From Granulosicoccaceae bacterium (GTDB lineage: Bacteria; Pseudomonadota; Gammaproteobacteria; Granulosicoccales; Granulosicoccaceae), in the NCBI GenBank assembly GCA_020629835.1, contig JAHDCO010000005.1, positions 2,357 to 66,356 on the forward strand: a stretch of DNA of 64,000 nt, written 5' to 3'. Shown piece by piece: positions 16,855 to 25,127 of this stretch. The notes beneath the pieces were generated by a model. That model saw only the letters and a program-made list of their open reading frames with translations. It searched no databases and was not told the DNA's origin. The position numbers and the translations under genes were made by a program. Each line of letters begins with the position of its first letter. Position 1 is the stretch's first letter.

Positions 16855-17229
16855 ATGATCAAGAGCAACAACACAGTAAACATCGAAGGCACAGTCATCG
16901 ACCAGGAGCAATTGAATGAGTACCTGTCAATTGACCCCAACGACAAAAAGACCAAGTACATAGTAAAGCCTTTGCTGCTGGTCAGCGGCGCAGGCCTGGC
17001 CATGGCGGCAGTGTTCGCCAGCGTCTTCCTGGTGGCGGTATCCATCGTAGTCATTCCACTGATCGGGGTAGCGATGTGGGCTATGAAGCCTAAACAGCAA
17101 CGCGCTGCAGCGGCAGGTCAAACTGAACAGGCTCAAACTGCTTCAGCAACGCAAACCGCTGCGACAGATACAGAAGAACCAGCACCGATTAACAACGCTG
17201 CAAACAACGGCGAACCGAATCCAGCCTAG
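16855..17229 (+). CDS. Small membrane protein of unknown function in two-component operon
   Basis: Not recognised. The 124-residue protein has a short charged N-terminal part and a strongly hydrophobic stretch at about residues 41-77, enough for one long or two tight TM helices. The tail is rich in Ala, Gln and Thr (about 80-124) and looks disordered. It is 12 bp before the response regulator and behind the repeated activator site, so it is probably the first gene of the operon. It could be a regulated envelope target or a sensor accessory. Confidence 0.7.
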   Translation: MIKSNNTVNIEGTVIDQEQLNEYLSIDPNDKKTKYIVKPLLLVSGAGLAMAAVFASVFLVAVSIVVIPLIGVAMWAMKPKQQRAAAAGQTEQAQTASATQTAATDTEEPAPINNAANNGEPNPA

Positions 17230-17241
17230 AGTTATTTACCG

Positions 17242-17904
17242 ATGCGCATACTGCTAGTAGAGGACGATGAAAAGATCGGTGCGGCGATAAGCGAAGCCCT
17301 GCAGGATGCGGGGCTGACATCGGACTGGGTCAAAGATGGCAACGCGGCACTGGCCAGCATCGAGGCCGGTGCTTTTGAATTGATTCTTCTTGATCTGGGC
17401 TTACCCAAGCAGGACGGCATCTCAGTTATAAAAAAACTTCGTTCAAAGAAAAACAGTGTGCCGGTCATCATGATTACTGCACGCGATTCTGTTGAAGACC
17501 GCATCCTTGGTTTGGACTACGGGGCAGACGACTACCTGGTTAAGCCGTTTAAAATCGCTGAACTGATGGCGCGCATACGTGCTGTCGTTAGGCGTCATGC
17601 GGGAAGTGGGCAACCGCTGCTCAGTAACGCGGATTTCACTATCGAGCCCTCCACCAAGCTTGCAAAGTTCAACGGAGATGAGTTGGACCTGACCGGTAAA
17701 GAATATCGGCTATTGCATACCATGATGGTATCCCCTGGCAGAATTTATTCACGCGAGGAGCTGGAAGAAAAAGTGTACGGTTGGAATGAAGAAGTGAACA
17801 GTAACGCCATTGAATTTTTAATCCACAGCTTGCGAAAAAAATCCAGTAAAGCCGCTATTAAAAACGTACGCGGTTTGGGTTGGATGGTAAACCGAGACAA
17901 ATGA
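17242..17904 (+). CDS. OmpR/PhoB family response regulator
   Basis: A 220-residue regulator. The receiver domain (1-115) has the acidic pocket E7-D8-D9, phospho-acceptor D51 (LLDLGLPKQDG), T79 and K101 (VKPF). The C-terminal winged helix (about 125-220) has LTGKEYRLLHTMM and NAIEFLIHSLRKK. It is closest in style to the QseB/PmrA group. It overlaps the kinase gene by 4 bp, and the 11-bp direct repeats upstream are a likely binding site. Confidence 0.94.
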   Translation: MRILLVEDDEKIGAAISEALQDAGLTSDWVKDGNAALASIEAGAFELILLDLGLPKQDGISVIKKLRSKKNSVPVIMITARDSVEDRILGLDYGADDYLVKPFKIAELMARIRAVVRRHAGSGQPLLSNADFTIEPSTKLAKFNGDELDLTGKEYRLLHTMMVSPGRIYSREELEEKVYGWNEEVNSNAIEFLIHSLRKKSSKAAIKNVRGLGWMVNRDK

Positions 17905-19229
17905 GCCGTCAGGTCAAAAACCCGCGTTTAAGCAAGCGTTTATCCATTGTACTAGCGCTGACTCTGCTGTTGATGCTCATTATCGCCACGCTCAGCGCTG
18001 CCGCATCTGCGTACTTTGAAGCTCGCGACATGCAGGACGAGACTTTGTTGTCCGTAGGGTATTTGGTTAGCTCAGAACAGGTAAGCGTGGATTACAACGC
18101 TCGTGTTTTTCGTGATAACGATTTTGATGACGGTGTGCGCGTTTGGGAACTGGGCCGCGGCAACCAAGCGGGTTTTACTATCGATCCCGCCATCGAAACA
18201 GGATTTCACACGCTCGATGCTCGGCGTGACCGCTGGCGAGTCTTAATCGTTGATAATCACCATAATGAAACGCGATTTGCCGTTGTTCAGCAGCTCAGTT
18301 TAAGTACGGAACTGGCTGCGCGTAGTGCAAAGAACACGGCCATTCCCTTGTTGGGGCTGTTACTGCTAACGCCGATCTTGATTTATTTCAGTGTGCTTTA
18401 TAGCTTTAAACCCTTACGTAAGCTGCGTAAGCAAATTGATCAATCAGATAAACAGCTACAGCAATCGCTTCACCGTGAATCTATTCCGTTTGAAGTTGAG
18501 CCGTTTGTCCGATCCATAGAGAATCTACTCAGTAAAAACCATGAATACAATGAACGACAACGTCGCTTCATTGCCGATGCTGCCCATGAATTACGTACGC
18601 CAATCACCGCGCTTTCACTCGAGATAGAAAATCTTGAACAAGCCAAAGATGAGCACACGCGCGAACGTCGGCAAGCGCAATTGGCTGGAAGTGTTGACCG
18701 GCTGCAGCGACTAATCAGTCAACTACTGGATTTGGCCAGAAGTCAGGCCTCTGAATCAGCAGAGTTGCAAACGGTGTCTCTGAACGACTTAGTACGCGAT
18801 CAGCTATCGCAGTTATTTATGTTGGCCGATAGCAAGGAGTTGGAGTTATCCGTTATACGCAACGAACCGATTACGTGGACAAGCTCGCCCTCCCAACTTC
18901 GCCATTTGGTGCAGAACGGATTGTCAAACGCCATAAAGTTCACCCCGGAAGGTGGTCAGATTGAAATCCATTGCTTTCAAGACGGTGATCGCGGGGTATT
19001 CGCCGTATATGACAACGGCCCTGGTGTGCCGCCTGATCAGTTAAAGCGTCTGACTGAGCCGTTTTTCAGAAGTGAGGAGCATGCTACTGGGGTTGGTGCC
19101 GGGTTGGGTCTTGCTATTTGCCAGGAAATAGCCGATAGCTTGGACGGAGAACTGACTTTGAGGAACCGAGAGCGTGGTGGGTTTGAATTTCGTTACTCAC
19201 AGCCCTTGGCTGCCGAAGGGTTGGACTAA
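17901..19229 (+). CDS. Two-component sensor histidine kinase
   Basis: A 442-residue membrane kinase. TM1 is at about 13-38 and TM2 at about 147-168, with a short periplasmic domain (about 110 residues) between them. HAMP-like and dimerisation segments follow, with the phospho-acceptor H229 in DAAHELRTPI. The ATPase domain has an N-box (NGLSNAIKF), G1 (DNGPGVP), F (EPFFRS) and G2 (GAGLGLAI). The start ATG at 17901 overlaps the regulator stop (ATGA); a TTG 21 bp upstream is unlikely. The signal sensed is unknown. Confidence 0.93.
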   Translation: MSRQVKNPRLSKRLSIVLALTLLLMLIIATLSAAASAYFEARDMQDETLLSVGYLVSSEQVSVDYNARVFRDNDFDDGVRVWELGRGNQAGFTIDPAIETGFHTLDARRDRWRVLIVDNHHNETRFAVVQQLSLSTELAARSAKNTAIPLLGLLLLTPILIYFSVLYSFKPLRKLRKQIDQSDKQLQQSLHRESIPFEVEPFVRSIENLLSKNHEYNERQRRFIADAAHELRTPITALSLEIENLEQAKDEHTRERRQAQLAGSVDRLQRLISQLLDLARSQASESAELQTVSLNDLVRDQLSQLFMLADSKELELSVIRNEPITWTSSPSQLRHLVQNGLSNAIKFTPEGGQIEIHCFQDGDRGVFAVYDNGPGVPPDQLKRLTEPFFRSEEHATGVGAGLGLAICQEIADSLDGELTLRNRERGGFEFRYSQPLAAEGLD

Positions 19230-19241
19230 TACTCTAAAATT

Positions 19242-20234
19242 CTACTCTAGAGCCAAGGCACATTGACGCTGGATTGTGGAACCGGGCCCAATGATGTGAC
19301 CATCTTCCGGTGCATTTTTATCAAACCAAACATGCGCATTACCCGCTGCGTAACTGACAGCGGTTGCTAAACACAACATTGAATCGACTACGTCGTCTAG
19401 CATTTTTCCACCCGGGTAATAGTCTTCTTTTTTCCACGCAGGGTCACGAAGTATTTCTGCGAGCATGGTGTCTACAAGCTTCTGCCAGTCAAAATTACTG
19501 TGGATATAACGAAACGGGTAGAGCGTACTTGTAACCAACTCGATTACCTCTTGCTGGCTGAGTTGATTTCCTTGTTGTTTTTTATAAATTTTTGCCTCTA
19601 TTGATGTTGTGTTGTTGCTGTACCAGTTTTGACGTTTGGCGGCCCAGATCGCCTCTGCCGGGAAGCACTCAATCATTAAACTATCAGACGCCGTATTCTC
19701 AGGTGTCCATACATCGAACGCGTCCGTTAATTGTGCCAAGAGGGATACGACACGGGGCGCAAGTGGTGCGCCTGGCTGGACATTCGGCTGCCAACCTTGG
19801 GCGCCGCCGAGTAGTTTATCGATCGCAACCCTGTTTTTGCTGAGCGTTTCTTCGCACGCTCTACGATTCAGTGTGCCTCTTGCTGACAGCGGCTTGCGTG
19901 TTGGAAGATTAGGTCTGTGCATAGCTTGCAGCGGTGCATCAACGGCGAAGACAACTCGATCATAATCCCCTTGGTATGAATCGATTAAGGCGGTCAAAGA
20001 ATCGCACAATATTCGGGCGGTTGGATCTCTGTCTTTTAGCGCAACCCGTTCATACCTGAAGTTGTGATTAGGGTTGTTATCTGAAACCAGCGTCGATGCC
20101 AGGAAATCGAATTGGGATGCTTTGTTGCTGGCAGAACCGCCAAACCAAGCGATATCCAACCCGATACACAGAGTCGTGAGACTTGTGTTTATTCCCACTG
20201 TCATCGGAAAAAATTCTTGATTTTCTTGTTTCAC
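19242..20234 (-). CDS. DUF429 family protein
   Basis: A 330-residue protein with the pattern of DUF429: an early acidic CIGLDIAWFGG motif, VVFAVDAPL, an ECFPAEAIWAAKR motif, and a late DDVVDSMLCLATAV helix. DUF429 is predicted to have an RNase H-like nuclease fold, and the spaced acidic residues fit that, but activity is unproven. The upstream start is a GTG; an ATG at 20204 would remove 10 residues and still keep the first motif. It converges on the histidine kinase gene. Confidence 0.7.
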   Translation of the reverse strand: MKQENQEFFPMTVGINTSLTTLCIGLDIAWFGGSASNKASQFDFLASTLVSDNNPNHNFRYERVALKDRDPTARILCDSLTALIDSYQGDYDRVVFAVDAPLQAMHRPNLPTRKPLSARGTLNRRACEETLSKNRVAIDKLLGGAQGWQPNVQPGAPLAPRVVSLLAQLTDAFDVWTPENTASDSLMIECFPAEAIWAAKRQNWYSNNTTSIEAKIYKKQQGNQLSQQEVIELVTSTLYPFRYIHSNFDWQKLVDTMLAEILRDPAWKKEDYYPGGKMLDDVVDSMLCLATAVSYAAGNAHVWFDKNAPEDGHIIGPGSTIQRQCALALE

Positions 20235-20351
20235 TTTCTAATTTTTTGTTACTGACACGCCTTCAATTAAAGGGTCCCTTCTGTTTTTCCGAAACAACCG
20301 CTTCAAGATTGTCCGAGCGTTTTAGTAGCGGTAAAGTAGGGCGGTTTTAGC

Positions 20352-20383
20352 GATCACCGCTACAAAGAGCTGTAGCGGTGATC
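20352..20383. terminator. Perfect 13-bp stem-loop after the DUF937 gene
   Basis: GATCACCGCTACA (20352-20364) and TGTAGCGGTGATC (20371-20383) pair perfectly around a 6-nt loop, 52 bp beyond the stop of the minus-strand DUF937 gene. There is no T-run, so it may be a factor-dependent end, an RNA stabiliser or a protein site. Related GTAGCGGT words recur just to the left. Confidence 0.5.
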
Positions 20384-20434
20384 AAAGAGCCGGGTCAGTC
20401 CCCGATTCCTTTTGCGAAATGGTGGAATGCTTAA

Positions 20435-22948
20435 TTACAGTGCTTCACCAGCCATGTCGGACAGCTTATCCTGAATAGGCCCCAAGGCCGGTTGGATAAT
20501 CTCGCCTACCCCTGGAATAGCCGTTACCTTTTCGATGATTGGGTTCAAACCCTCTGAGCCTTTTGACACAATCTCGGTGAGCGTGCCACGCGCACCATCG
20601 GGTACGTTGTTCATCATGTCGCCAAGGCCACTAAGGCTACCGCCCAGTTCTCCTAATTTTGGCAACGCAGCGGTTGCACCTGCGGTATCGGTGATACTGC
20701 CTAACGTATCACCTGCGTCGCTAAAAAAACCGCTCAACTGATCGGCAACTGCTTGAGCCTCCACACTGTCTACTGCAGTAGCAGTTGCTGTGGACTCTGC
20801 CGCTTCGTCGCCTCCGTTGCTTAGCGCTTTGAAACCCAGCCAGCCTAATAACAGTAAAACAAGCAGAGGCAGAAGGATCTTAAGCAAACTGCTGCTGCTT
20901 TTTTGTGGGTCTTTTGCGTCCGAAGCCGGGTTCGCTGTGTCAGTCGAGTTTGAAGCCTCTACCGCGTCACCGCCGTTGGCGGTTGTAATGGAGTGGTCCA
21001 CGTTCGTGTCGACGAACTCCGTGTCCTTCTCGACTCGCGTTTGCACAATTTCTTTTGCATCACCGTCTATTGCATCGCCGACACGATCCGAGGCGTTTTC
21101 GACGATTCCGGATACCGAATCCTTGGTGGATTGATAAGCATCTCGGGTTGTCGATTCGATCCCACCCAGTCTTTCAGTAGCACCGTTGGCCATATCCTGA
21201 ACCGTATCGGTAGCCGCGTTAAGTGAATCACCTGCAGCGTCAAGTGCGTGACTTGTTTTGTCACTGACAGCCGAAGCTGCATCACTTGCATAATCTGATG
21301 CACTTCTGGCAACGTCAGACGCGGCCTCAGAGCCGGACTCGAGGGAGCTTGTCACAGCATCAGATGCCGAATCGTAAGCGTCGCCAGTGGCATCGGTAAC
21401 TGAGTCAGATACATTCACGAGACCGTCCTTGAGATTGCCCACAGCTTCGCCAGCATCATCAACGCGAGCTGACATCGTATCGGTTGCAGATTGAAATGCA
21501 GAATCAGCGCTGTCCACTGTGCTGGAAACCACGCCCGCTACATCGTCTTTTATTCCGCTAAACCCTTCACTGATACCAGAAACCGTACTACCCGCGGTCT
21601 CTTTAGCATTGGTAAGCCCGTCAGTGATGTCAGAAACCGAATCACCAGAAGTCTCTTTGACCTTACCAAGCACATCGGGAATTTCTAAAACGTCATCGCT
21701 TGAGGCATCGTAAACATTTCTAAGGCCATTGCTCGTGTCAGAAAACGCTTCTTTAGTACTGCCGGTAATAGAATCCACAACACCGTTAGCGCTGGCAGCT
21801 GCTCCCGCGGTCAATCCGTTTGAGACGTCAGCGATGCCACTGACAGAGCTTTCCACGGAATCAGACGCTGAGGCAAAAGAAGAACTGGCAAATTCTGACG
21901 TGTTATCTGCTAACTCATCAACGTTGCTTGCCGCACCATCAATCGTATTCGATGTAACTTCTTCGACTGAATCGTATGTAGAACTTGCTGTATCGCTAAC
22001 GTTACTGAGTTCGTTGGCGACACCGTCAAACCTGTCATCCACTGATTCAGATAAAGGTTCATAAGTTGAAGGTGCAGAATCGTTGTGGGCGTTGACATCA
22101 CCGATAGACAGATCGCTATCGTCTGAGATAACCTGAAAATTATCAGTCACGTCGGGGTGTAGTTGACGCACGGAATCATCTCGATCTTCAATACTGGCTG
22201 AAGCAGTTGCCGCAATCTTTTCAACGCCAGTCTCTGCAGAGGATGTAGCCTCAGAAGTGCGGCTACTGGTAGCTGCAGCTAAACCCGCTGCACCTATCAC
22301 AGCGCCTGCGCTTGCACCCGCGGCTGCACCTGTTACCGCACCAGTACTTGCACCCGCAACTGCACCCGCACTTGTTGGCATGCCGGTCATGCCACCAGGA
22401 AAGTTCGATAAAAATCCAGAGGAGGCGAACTGATTCGACAGGCCGGCAGGCATGGCACTGGCGATGTTGTCTTTCTGATTCATTAACAAGTTGGCAACGC
22501 CACCCGCGTCGAGCCGATTGCCAAAAATTTTACGTTTTATTACCCCTAGTACAATTGGAGTAAGTATCCCTAGAAGGGAACCAGAACCACTTTTGTTGAT
22601 ACCTGAAACGGTTGAGATCATGTCCTGAAGATTGGACATCCCATTGCCGCCAAGTAGAGAAGTCATTAGTCCTGTTCCCTTGTCGGCTAGCGCGGCACCC
22701 TGGCCACCATTCATCAGCCCGCCCAAATTATCGAGTAAACCATCCTGTTGCTCATGGATAGCGACGAATAGTTTCCCAGCGTTTTCTTTGGTGGTTGTGC
22801 TGTTCCGCAAACCCTCTAGTAGTGCAGGAATCGCGTTATCTATACCTGCGGACACCTTGGATGAGTCATCGCCTAACAATCCGCCGATTTGGCCCTGAAG
22901 AGATTCGCCTATCTGGCTTCTAACCAGATCTACCAGGTTAAATAACAT
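20435..22948 (-). CDS. Long DUF937 protein with low-complexity repeats and C-terminal TM anchor
   Basis: 837 residues in four parts. Residues 1-180 are a DUF937 domain (MLFNLVDLVRSQIGESLQGQ, GLLGDDSSKVSAGIDNAIPALLEGL). A short Ala/Gly/Thr-rich hinge follows. Residues about 235-680 form a long acidic Ser/Ala/Asp/Thr-rich stretch with degenerate repeats such as SVSDITDGL, YASDAASAVSDKTSHALDAAG and DSVSGIVENASDRVGDAI, reminiscent of LEA-type helical proteins. A TM helix is at about 688-709 (LLKILLPLLVLLLLGWLGF). A 128-residue C-terminal domain follows, rich in Gly, Leu and Asp. No classical signal peptide is seen. The role is unknown; stress protection or envelope association is possible. Confidence 0.8.
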   Translation of the reverse strand: MLFNLVDLVRSQIGESLQGQIGGLLGDDSSKVSAGIDNAIPALLEGLRNSTTTKENAGKLFVAIHEQQDGLLDNLGGLMNGGQGAALADKGTGLMTSLLGGNGMSNLQDMISTVSGINKSGSGSLLGILTPIVLGVIKRKIFGNRLDAGGVANLLMNQKDNIASAMPAGLSNQFASSGFLSNFPGGMTGMPTSAGAVAGASTGAVTGAAAGASAGAVIGAAGLAAATSSRTSEATSSAETGVEKIAATASASIEDRDDSVRQLHPDVTDNFQVISDDSDLSIGDVNAHNDSAPSTYEPLSESVDDRFDGVANELSNVSDTASSTYDSVEEVTSNTIDGAASNVDELADNTSEFASSSFASASDSVESSVSGIADVSNGLTAGAAASANGVVDSITGSTKEAFSDTSNGLRNVYDASSDDVLEIPDVLGKVKETSGDSVSDITDGLTNAKETAGSTVSGISEGFSGIKDDVAGVVSSTVDSADSAFQSATDTMSARVDDAGEAVGNLKDGLVNVSDSVTDATGDAYDSASDAVTSSLESGSEAASDVARSASDYASDAASAVSDKTSHALDAAGDSLNAATDTVQDMANGATERLGGIESTTRDAYQSTKDSVSGIVENASDRVGDAIDGDAKEIVQTRVEKDTEFVDTNVDHSITTANGGDAVEASNSTDTANPASDAKDPQKSSSSLLKILLPLLVLLLLGWLGFKALSNGGDEAAESTATATAVDSVEAQAVADQLSGFFSDAGDTLGSITDTAGATAALPKLGELGGSLSGLGDMMNNVPDGARGTLTEIVSKGSEGLNPIIEKVTAIPGVGEIIQPALGPIQDKLSDMAGEAL

Positions 22949-23198
22949 GTGGAGTACTCCCTTTAGTTAAATGTGGCAGTGATGGAGAAATGAAATTCTG
23001 CCGCTTGCAATGAAGTAGGGACCTTGGATCTTTGGCCCATCAAGTAGGCTTTGCTCTCACTGGAGTATCGTCGCCTGACTTTGAACATCATGTTACGCGT
23101 TTGAATCGGAGTGCTTAATCGCCAAAAATGAAGTTATGTAAAAACTGGTGTTGACTGGATGCACCATGTTTATACATCGAGAGTGTTTGGGCGTACGC

Positions 23199-23220
23199 CG
23201 TTTGTTTATTTAAACAAACG
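23199..23220. repeat. 22-bp palindrome CGTTTGTTTA-TT-TAAACAAACG
   Basis: The 10-bp arms at 23199-23208 and 23211-23220 are perfect reverse complements. It lies about 250 bp upstream of the DUF937 gene and could be a protein-binding site. Confidence 0.6.
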
Positions 23221-23288
23221 TGTCTAATACGGTGAGATAGTGCTTAATTTTTACTTGCTTATTGCGCAGGCTTATAGCGAAAATTCAT

Positions 23289-23379
23289 AGCGCGGTTTCG
23301 CAGCGCGGTTTCGCAGCGCGGTTTCGCAGCGCGGTTTCGCAGCGCAATTTCGCAGCGCAATTTCGCAGCGCAATTTCGC
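23289..23379. repeat. 13-bp tandem repeat, seven copies in two versions
   Basis: Seven contiguous 13-bp units. The first four read AGCGCGGTTTCGC and the last three AGCGCAATTTCGC, followed by a partial unit. All GG units come first and all AA units last, which points to two successive local expansions. The array lies just beyond the 3' end of the glyoxalase-like gene. Confidence 0.95.
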
Positions 23380-23415
23380 AGCGTAAGAGAAATCCAGTCG
23401 ATATGTTCTGACTTT

Positions 23416-24051
23416 TTAGTTTAGCTCAACAACACCATTGGGCGTATCGATCACCGCTGTCAACGAAACTGTATCACTGGGGGTGTAAACCACTCGACTA
23501 TCGTTTAGTTTTTCTTCAAAACTCTCTCGTATCAATTGCGCATCTGGGTGCCAGATGTGTAATTGCAATAACTGGCATCCAACATCGTCCAGTGTCTGGG
23601 TCGGGTGAATGTCCACAGGCCACTGCAGTAATGTGGGGCACGCGCCTTCCATTAACATTTTTCCGTTGCGTGGTAACCCAATCTCCCATTGCAACTCACC
23701 TCGTGATACAGGTACCGCTTCGCAATCACGTAAGGGTGACGCTTCGAATGATGCCGTCAGGTTAGTGGTGTTTACCGCCCAGGTAGCGAGTCGTGGTAAG
23801 CGTGCACTCAAATCGTCCATTCCATACCAACGTGCACGCTGAGGTGGCTTCGCTGCTGGGTTGATGGCGATGACTTCTAAAAATACATGGTCAGCAATTT
23901 TTAGTAGTTGATTATGAGTGCCCATTAAGGGGTGTTCGCCCCCAGCTTGCATTCGAACACCCAGTAATGACTCTGCATAATCCACACCTTGCGCCAGTGT
24001 TTCGCCAATGACGACAAGGTGATCTAACTGATGCTTTGGGTGATGTTGCAT
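23416..24051 (-). CDS. Glyoxalase-like domain (VOC family) protein
   Basis: A 211-residue protein starting LDHLVVIGETLAQGVDYAESLLGV, the usual opening of glyoxalase-like proteins. It continues with GEHPLMGTHNQLLKI and FLEVIAINP; H10 and the glutamate in FLEV are the likely metal ligands. Substrate unknown. An ArsR-type gene lies 69 bp upstream in the same direction. Family call good, function open. Confidence 0.82.
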   Translation of the reverse strand: MQHHPKHQLDHLVVIGETLAQGVDYAESLLGVRMQAGGEHPLMGTHNQLLKIADHVFLEVIAINPAAKPPQRARWYGMDDLSARLPRLATWAVNTTNLTASFEASPLRDCEAVPVSRGELQWEIGLPRNGKMLMEGACPTLLQWPVDIHPTQTLDDVGCQLLQLHIWHPDAQLIRESFEEKLNDSRVVYTPSDTVSLTAVIDTPNGVVELN

Positions 24052-24120
24052 ACGCTATCTGGCCTGATACAGCTGCTGGCAATAGACGTTGAAAACGCGT
24101 AACACTTTTACCGCAGAGTT

Positions 24121-24426
24121 TTAGAGGGAATTTTGTATCCACTGTTTGTAGTCGGCAATGGCTTCTTCGTTTCGGCTGAAGTAAGACCAACGCCCCACCT
24201 TTGATACTTTAACAAACCCTGCACGACGTAGCACATCTAAGTGTTTGCTGACGGTGGGCTGAGCCAGTTCAAGCTTTTCAGAAAAGTAAGTCACGCATAC
24301 ACCGTGCTCGGAAGGCCTATCCATAATCCGATGCGGGAAGTGTTTATCTGGATCTGATAACCACAGCAGAATGGATAAACGCGCTTCGTTTGCCAGAGCT
24401 TTTGATTGGTCTATGGGATTTATCAA
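24121..24426 (-). CDS. ArsR family transcriptional regulator
   Basis: A 101-residue winged-helix repressor: SKALANEARLSILLWL, the recognition helix in LAQPTVSKHLDVLRRAG (about residues 55-71), and the wing VSKVGRWSYFSRNEEAI. Two cysteines are not arranged as a CxC metal site (a single C44 in GVCVTYF), so metal sensing is not evident. It probably controls the glyoxalase-like gene downstream. Confidence 0.92.
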   Translation of the reverse strand: MINPIDQSKALANEARLSILLWLSDPDKHFPHRIMDRPSEHGVCVTYFSEKLELAQPTVSKHLDVLRRAGFVKVSKVGRWSYFSRNEEAIADYKQWIQNSL

Positions 24427-24500
24427 AGTGCTACCGTTATGTAAATTAAAGAAATAGAACGAGTGAACGCATGACGTTATTGATGATTCAATAGCCTTGC

Positions 24501-25127
24501 TTAGCCGTACTTACCGCTCAGTAGAATGTCGTACTGTTGTATCTCGTAACTCTGAGCCGTTACCTGGGATTTCGCTAAGCGAATCACTTTTTCAGAGGAG
24601 GCAAGCGTTATGGCCTCGCTGGCCATGGTGACGCCGCCTTCGTGATGGGCTCGCATCAATTCAAGCCAGCGCTTTCCAGCGCGTAAACCTTCCAGCCGCG
24701 AAAGTTCTGCCATGGCTTCGGCACTGGCGTAACCCGGCATGCTGGAAAGTGGCATACCTCGCTGGTCGGTCGTGCACAACATCCAACTCATCACATATTC
24801 TGGCGGTACGGTGGATTCACCCCAGTCCGTTAACCAGGCTCGCATTTGTCCCACTTCCATCGCTTGAAATTGCAACACTTCCGCCGCTGCCGCTTGTACA
24901 GATCCACCGGTTTGTCGGCCAAGTACGCGCAAACACATGTCAATCGCCTGCAGATGGTGCACGCACATGTCCTGGCAAAAACCGATATCAGCAGGTGTCG
25001 GAACCGTTGTGTTTTTCGATAGGGCTCGATCGCTTTTTCCCGTGCTGCTTTTCGCAGAAGATGCACTCAGTGCCAATGCCAGCGGGGATGCAGCAATCCC
25101 AGCCAGGCAACGTCGTCGAGCGATCAT
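24501..25127 (-). CDS. DUF305 domain-containing exported protein
   Basis: A 208-residue protein with a Tat- or Sec-like signal (RRRCLAGIAASPLALALSASS). Two DUF305 repeats follow: FCQDMCVHHLQAIDMCLRVL and LMRAHHEGGVTMASEAI. The M-x2-HH...AI-M pattern is the family signature, a ferritin-like four-helix bundle often tied to copper handling. Extra cysteines sit close to the first HH motif. The start overlaps the end of the YHYH gene by 4 bp (ATGA), so the two are translationally coupled. Confidence 0.88.
   Translation of the reverse strand: MIARRRCLAGIAASPLALALSASSAKSSTGKSDRALSKNTTVPTPADIGFCQDMCVHHLQAIDMCLRVLGRQTGGSVQAAAAEVLQFQAMEVGQMRAWLTDWGESTVPPEYVMSWMLCTTDQRGMPLSSMPGYASAEAMAELSRLEGLRAGKRWLELMRAHHEGGVTMASEAITLASSEKVIRLAKSQVTAQSYEIQQYDILLSGKYG

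Larger units (their letters stand above)
22949..23415. other. Intergenic region with palindrome and tandem repeats
   Basis: 467 bp without a recognisable gene, upstream of the long DUF937 gene. It holds a 22-bp palindrome and a 13-bp tandem array, listed separately. I see no coding or RNA feature in the rest. Confidence 0.6.

Noticed and set aside
20535-22898. Several plus-strand frames opposite the DUF937 gene
   Set aside because: They are mirror images of the Ser/Ala-rich repeats on the minus strand; the minus frame has a known domain, a TM helix and spans the whole stretch.
23289-23379. Possible CRISPR array
   Set aside because: Units are 13 bp and directly adjacent with no spacers and no cas genes nearby.
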